Shown: in pieces, positions 60,467 through 64,000 of the stretch | Numbering within the stretch: position 1 is the first letter of the stretch | Layout: the number at the start of each line of letters is the position of its first letter | Assembly: GCA_943912335.1 (NCBI GenBank) | Contig: CALTUD010000014.1 | Coordinates: 30,058 to 94,057 of the forward strand | Source: an uncultured Acetobacteraceae bacterium | GTDB lineage: Bacteria > Pseudomonadota > Alphaproteobacteria > Acetobacterales > Acetobacteraceae | Length of the DNA stretch: 64,000 nucleotides | Direction: 5' to 3' | Position numbers and translations under genes: made by a program | The notes under the pieces: generated by a model | The model's database searches: none | What the model saw: only the letters and a program-made list of their open reading frames with translations | Told to the model about the DNA's origin: nothing

Positions 60467-61598
60467 ATGTCCGCCGAGACCGAAGCCCTCAACGAACAGA
60501 TCAAGCAGTCGGTGTCGCTGCTGAGGAGGCATCTTTGACTGGGATGTCGCCGAAGGCCGCCTCGCGGAACTGAACAACAGAGTCGAAGACCCCGATCTCT
60601 GGAACGACGCCACCGCCGCGCAGGCGCTGATGCGCGAGCGTACCACGCTGGCCAATCAGGTGGAGGGCGTGCTGCGCCTCGAAGCCGAGGTGCGCGACGC
60701 GATGGAACTGGCCGAGATGGCCGAGGCCGAAGGCGATGCTGCCATGGTGGCGGACGCCGTGGCGTCGCTGCGCACGCTCGCCGACGAAGCGAAGCGACGC
60801 GAGATCGAGAGCCTGCTCTCGGGCGAAGCCGACGCCAATGACTGCTTCCTGGAAGTGAATGCCGGCGCAGGCGGTACCGAGGCCCAGGACTGGGCCGAGA
60901 TGCTGCTGCGCATGTATTCGCGCTGGAGCGAGCAGCACGGCTACAAGATCACTCTGATGGAAAGCTCCGAGGGCGAGCAGGCCGGCATCAAATCAGCCAC
61001 CCTCCAGGTCACGGGCCCCAACGCCTATGGCTGGCTCAAGACCGAGGCCGGTGTGCATCGTCTGGTGCGCATCAGCCCGTTCGACAGCGCCGCACGACGC
61101 CAGACCTCGTTCGCATCGGTCTGGGTCTATCCGGTGGTCGACGACAGCATCGAGATCGAGATCAACGATGCCGACCTGAAGGTGGACACGTTCCGCGCTT
61201 CCGGTGCCGGCGGTCAGCACGTCAACAAGACCGAATCCGCGATCCGCATCACCCACGTCCCGTCCGGCATCATCGTTGCCTGCCAGACCGACCGCTCCCA
61301 GCACCGCAATCGCGCCACGGCCATGGGCATGCTGAAGGCGCGCCTCTACGAGGCCGAACTGCAGAAGCGCGAGGAAGCCGCCGCACTGACCGAAGCCGGC
61401 AAGACCGATATCGGCTGGGGTCACCAGATCCGGTCCTACGTTCTGGCGCCCTATCAGATGGTGAAGGATCTGCGCACGGGCGTGGAAAAAGGCAATCCGG
61501 ACGCGGTGCTGGATGGCGGGCTGGACGACTTCATGGCCGCCTCCCTGGCGCTGCGCGTCAGCGCCACCCGCTCGGAAGCGAGCGCCAGCGCGCAGTAG
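60467..61598 (+). CDS. prfB: Peptide chain release factor 2, with programmed +1 frameshift
   Basis: RF2 terminates translation at UGA and UAA. The gene is in two frames: 60467-60535 (23 codons, MSAETEALNEQIKQSVSLLR to CTT), then after skipping base 60536, 60537-61598, giving 376 residues. The second part has the UGA/UAA-selecting SPF motif in RISPFDSAARRQTSF and the catalytic GGQ in GAGGQHVNKTESAIR. An in-frame TGA at 60536-60538 ends the first frame; the slip site and its Shine-Dalgarno-like AGGAGG match E. coli prfB. RF2 shortage favours the slip, which is autoregulation. Not a pseudogene. Confidence 0.97.
60524..60539 (+). promoter_or_regulatory. prfB programmed +1 frameshift site
   Basis: AGGAGG, a three-base spacer CAT, then CTT TGA C. 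The AGGAGG pairs with 16S rRNA at the short spacing that pushes the ribosome forward one base at CUU, past the UGA stop. Confidence 0.95.
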
Positions 61599-61646
61599 TG
61601 CTTTGCTCTGATCGATCGCGGGATCGCTTGATTTGACGGGTCGGAG

Positions 61647-63458
61647 ATGACGCTACATTCATCGCGGATGAAGCATGCGTCCATCGCCGAACCTGTCACC
61701 TTGCCCGATCGCATTCGGGCAGCAACCGCCCGATGGATCGAGCGACACAAGACCATCTGTCTGCTGGCGATGCTGCTGCTCTTGCTGTTCGTTCTGTTCG
61801 GCAATGCGCAGGTTATGACCGGCGACGAGCCGCGCTACCTTCTCTACGCAATGAGCTTCATCCGTCACGGCAGTTTCGTCATGCCTTTGTCGGAATGGAA
61901 TCGCATATCCATGCGCGCCGCGCACTATGCATTCGCCAGCCTGCCCGCAGGCGGCGGCGGCGTGGTGGTGATGAACGGCGTTTATCTGCCGGTTCTCCTT
62001 TCCCCGCTTGCCGGTCTGTTCTCGCTGGCAGGACTCCGTGCGGCCACGCTTCTGGCGGGAGTGGTCGGACTCTGGTTTCTCTTTCGTCTCCTGCAGCGCG
62101 TGGCGGGTTCCACCGCAGCCATCCTTGCGTTGTTCGTCACGGCGTTCTCGCTGCCGCTGCTACCCTATCTCCATCTTTTCTACATGGAGACGTTCCTGTT
62201 CGCCTTGGTCAGTTGTTGCTGGGAGCGACTGCAACGGATGGACCGAGGCTTCTGGGGTGATCTTCTGACCGGCGGATTGCTGGTGCTGGTTCCGTTCGTG
62301 CACATGCGCGGCTCAGTGGTCGCCGCCGCACTGTTTCTGATGCTGCTTATTCAACTCGTGCAGCGTCGGCGCTGGGGCCGCATCGGGCTTCTGGTTCTTC
62401 TGGCCAGCGCGGTGGGTCTTACCTTCATCGTGCTCAACCTCCGTATATACGGGGCAATCACGGGGCCGGTGAACACAGCGCGGCCTCCTTCACCGGCTGA
62501 ATGGTTTGCGGTGATTTCCATGCAACTGTTCAATGTCAGACATGGGCTCTTCACCTATGCGCCCGTATGGATCGCCGGCTATGCCGGCCTGCTCTGGGCC
62601 CTGCTGCCGGCTCGTTCGATTGGTTCGGCCCACACGATCCTGCGTCAGGCATCGCTGCTCGCGACCGTGGCGGCGGTGACGGGCGTCGGCGTCAATCCGG
62701 GCGAATGCTGGCCGGCGCGCTTCTGGGTGCTCTCGGTGCCGATGTTGGCCGTCGGGTTCGCCTATATGTTGCATCGCATACGCGGCGTCCTACCCGTTTC
62801 CTGCTTGGCTGTCTTGCTGGCTGTCACTGCGGCCAACACAGCGGTTTTCGTATCCTATCCCAACAAGTTCATCGAGGATCGACAGACCAGCGCAACATAC
62901 GACGGATTTTTCGAGCGGTATGGCCATCTCGATCCCAGCCTTATTCTGCCGGTCGAGACCGGAACGCCAGCCAATACGGCGGCAGCGACCAGACTGACGC
63001 TGGTGGCAGCCAGCCTGACGGTCCTGCTCGCGTTATCGCTGCGCTGGCGTTGGGCCGGCTTGCCGGCATTGCTCCTTCTGGCCGGAACCATGGACACGGC
63101 TCGGGCACGCCGCATCTCGCCGGCAGCCTATATCGTCGAAGCCACACCTTCGCAGCTCGTCGTGACGCTACGAACCCCGCTTCAACAGCCGGTCGTCCAG
63201 TTCGGGCACGACTATGAAACCTGGTTCACGCCGGAAAGCCCGGAGATGTTCGACGTCCGCTCGGTGGACGGCGGGTCTGGATCTGTCTCCACACAGCCGG
63301 CGAACCAGATCGTGACGGTGAAATGCACCGCGGACGCTGTGAGAAACATCACCATCGAAGGCATGGGCGTTAGTCTCGAGGCCGAATCGAACGCTCGGTT
63401 CTGGCTCGTCCAGCCGCGTTCATTCTTGCGCCGGCTCTGGCTGTCGAACGGCTGCTGA
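61647..63458 (+). CDS. Multi-pass membrane protein, GT-C glycosyltransferase-like
   Basis: A 603-residue membrane protein with about eleven helices (ICLLAMLLLLLFVLFGNAQV, TLLAGVVGLWFLFRLLQRVA, LLVLLASAVGLTFIVLNL). The first loop after helix 1 reads MTGDEPRYLLYAMSFIRHGS, an acidic GDEP motif like the catalytic loop of the PMT/ArnT and GT39/GT83 sugar transferases that use polyprenyl-phosphate donors. The C-terminal ~120 residues are a soluble beta-rich domain (PLQQPVVQFGHDYETWF). The assignment to GT-C is by topology and motif only. The ATG at 61647 is one start; the ATG at 61668 is an alternative. Confidence 0.65.
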   Translation: MTLHSSRMKHASIAEPVTLPDRIRAATARWIERHKTICLLAMLLLLLFVLFGNAQVMTGDEPRYLLYAMSFIRHGSFVMPLSEWNRISMRAAHYAFASLPAGGGGVVVMNGVYLPVLLSPLAGLFSLAGLRAATLLAGVVGLWFLFRLLQRVAGSTAAILALFVTAFSLPLLPYLHLFYMETFLFALVSCCWERLQRMDRGFWGDLLTGGLLVLVPFVHMRGSVVAAALFLMLLIQLVQRRRWGRIGLLVLLASAVGLTFIVLNLRIYGAITGPVNTARPPSPAEWFAVISMQLFNVRHGLFTYAPVWIAGYAGLLWALLPARSIGSAHTILRQASLLATVAAVTGVGVNPGECWPARFWVLSVPMLAVGFAYMLHRIRGVLPVSCLAVLLAVTAANTAVFVSYPNKFIEDRQTSATYDGFFERYGHLDPSLILPVETGTPANTAAATRLTLVAASLTVLLALSLRWRWAGLPALLLLAGTMDTARARRISPAAYIVEATPSQLVVTLRTPLQQPVVQFGHDYETWFTPESPEMFDVRSVDGGSGSVSTQPANQIVTVKCTADAVRNITIEGMGVSLEAESNARFWLVQPRSFLRRLWLSNGC

Positions 63459-63804
63459 GCGCTGGCGTCTAAATTTAACAAACAGATTTCAGCCTATTAA
63501 TTGGGCAGCTCTATCGCTGCGGTGGTGATCGCTTTCCGTTTAGCCAGGCGGACGAAGGGTTAAGCGGTGGTCGGAAGTGCCGCCCTATTTCTAGGCAATG
63601 ACCAACGATCTGCCCCTAGTGCGGCAATCTCCGAATGGCAGGACAACGTTCTTGACATGACCCCGGTCTGCCCCGTTCTTTGTGAAACAGGGACGGCACG
63701 CGCGCGCTCCGAACCGCTTTCGCGGCGGGAGCGCGAACGGGCCGGAACGCTGCATGTGACCCGTTTGTGACCCGTCCCAAGGCGGGATGCGAGGAGTTTG
63801 CTGA
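63459..63804. other. Gene-free region upstream of tonB
   Basis: These 346 bases hold no convincing gene; a 67-codon frame at 63567-63770 lacks family features. The first 60 bases are AT-rich. TTGACA at 63652-63657 is a perfect -35 hexamer, but the -10 position (about 63675-63681) is only TTC TTT-like. A tandem TGTGACCCGT repeat lies nearer the start codon. GAGGAG at 63790-63796 is the likely ribosome site for tonB. Confidence 0.45.
63755..63775 (+). repeat. Tandem TGTGACCCGT direct repeat
   Basis: Two perfect 10-base copies at 63755-63764 and 63766-63775, spaced 11 bases start to start, about one helical turn. They lie 30-50 bases before the tonB ATG and could be a regulator-binding site. 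Confidence 0.5.

Positions 63805-64000
<196 letters not shown>

Noticed and set aside
60467..60538. prfB as a frameshifted pseudogene
   Set aside because: The AGGAGG-CAT-CTT-TGA-C cassette is the known programmed frameshift, and the rest of the gene with SPF and GGQ motifs is intact.
63567..63770. 67-codon frame before tonB
   Set aside because: No ribosome site, no recognisable domain, and it overlaps the probable promoter elements of tonB.

Overview
The window is GC-rich, densely packed bacterial chromosome and looks alphaproteobacterial, most likely Acetobacteraceae (acetic acid bacteria and relatives). The grounds are the gene content (alphaproteobacterial PII-AmtB pair, MmcB-type nuclease, TonB receptors) and two families of small intergenic hairpin repeats that I associate with that family. 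The assignment comes from recognition, not from a search. I see no insertion sequence, prophage, CRISPR array or rRNA operon.

Layout. 1-6.2 kb: AraC regulator, lipoprotein, POT peptide transporter, saccharopine-dehydrogenase-like enzyme, ABC ATPase and membrane partner. 6.5-10.1 kb: truB-rpsO-pnp, with five tandem hairpins between rpsO and pnp. 10.3-15 kb: flavin oxidoreductase, small lipoprotein, rdgB-rph, hrcA, tRNA-Thr. 15.1-19 kb: the pqiABC lipid-transport operon. 19-24.8 kb: MFS transporter, an orphan ParD-like protein and a very large cytoplasmic hybrid histidine kinase. 24.8-27.7 kb: benzoylformate-decarboxylase-like enzyme and a zinc metalloprotease.

27.8-30.1 kb holds the most unusual locus. 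A 594-residue protein with a long low-complexity middle ends in a compact C-terminal domain whose DNA is strikingly AT-rich. Six bases later follows a small multi-pass membrane protein. The layout is that of a polymorphic toxin with its immunity protein.

30.4-36 kb: nusG-secE-tRNA-Trp, tRNA-Gly, ilvE, an SPFH protein, tRNA-Tyr and an RlmB-type methyltransferase. 36-41.6 kb: a DUF2256 protein coupled to an FAD oxidoreductase, a divergent LysR/Gfo-Idh pair, cysE and ubiH. 41.8-43.6 kb: the PII-ammonium transporter operon. 43.6-46.3 kb: a periplasmic binding protein paired with a chemoreceptor. 46.3-54.4 kb: MFS, SYLF lipoprotein, then a TonB receptor, MFS, Gfo/Idh and luciferase-like monooxygenase group. 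54.4-64 kb: inositol-phosphatase family, MmcB, TonB-like lipoprotein, SDR, PBP1A, prfB with its programmed +1 frameshift, a GT-C-like membrane protein, and the start of a tonB gene cut by the window end.

Several genes form working sets. PqiA/B/C span the envelope for lipid movement. TruB, S15 and PNPase are translation and RNA decay genes. GlnK and AmtB couple nitrogen sensing to ammonium uptake. The chemoreceptor and binding protein probably sense a small sugar-like ligand together. The TonB receptor and MFS probably carry one substrate across both membranes.
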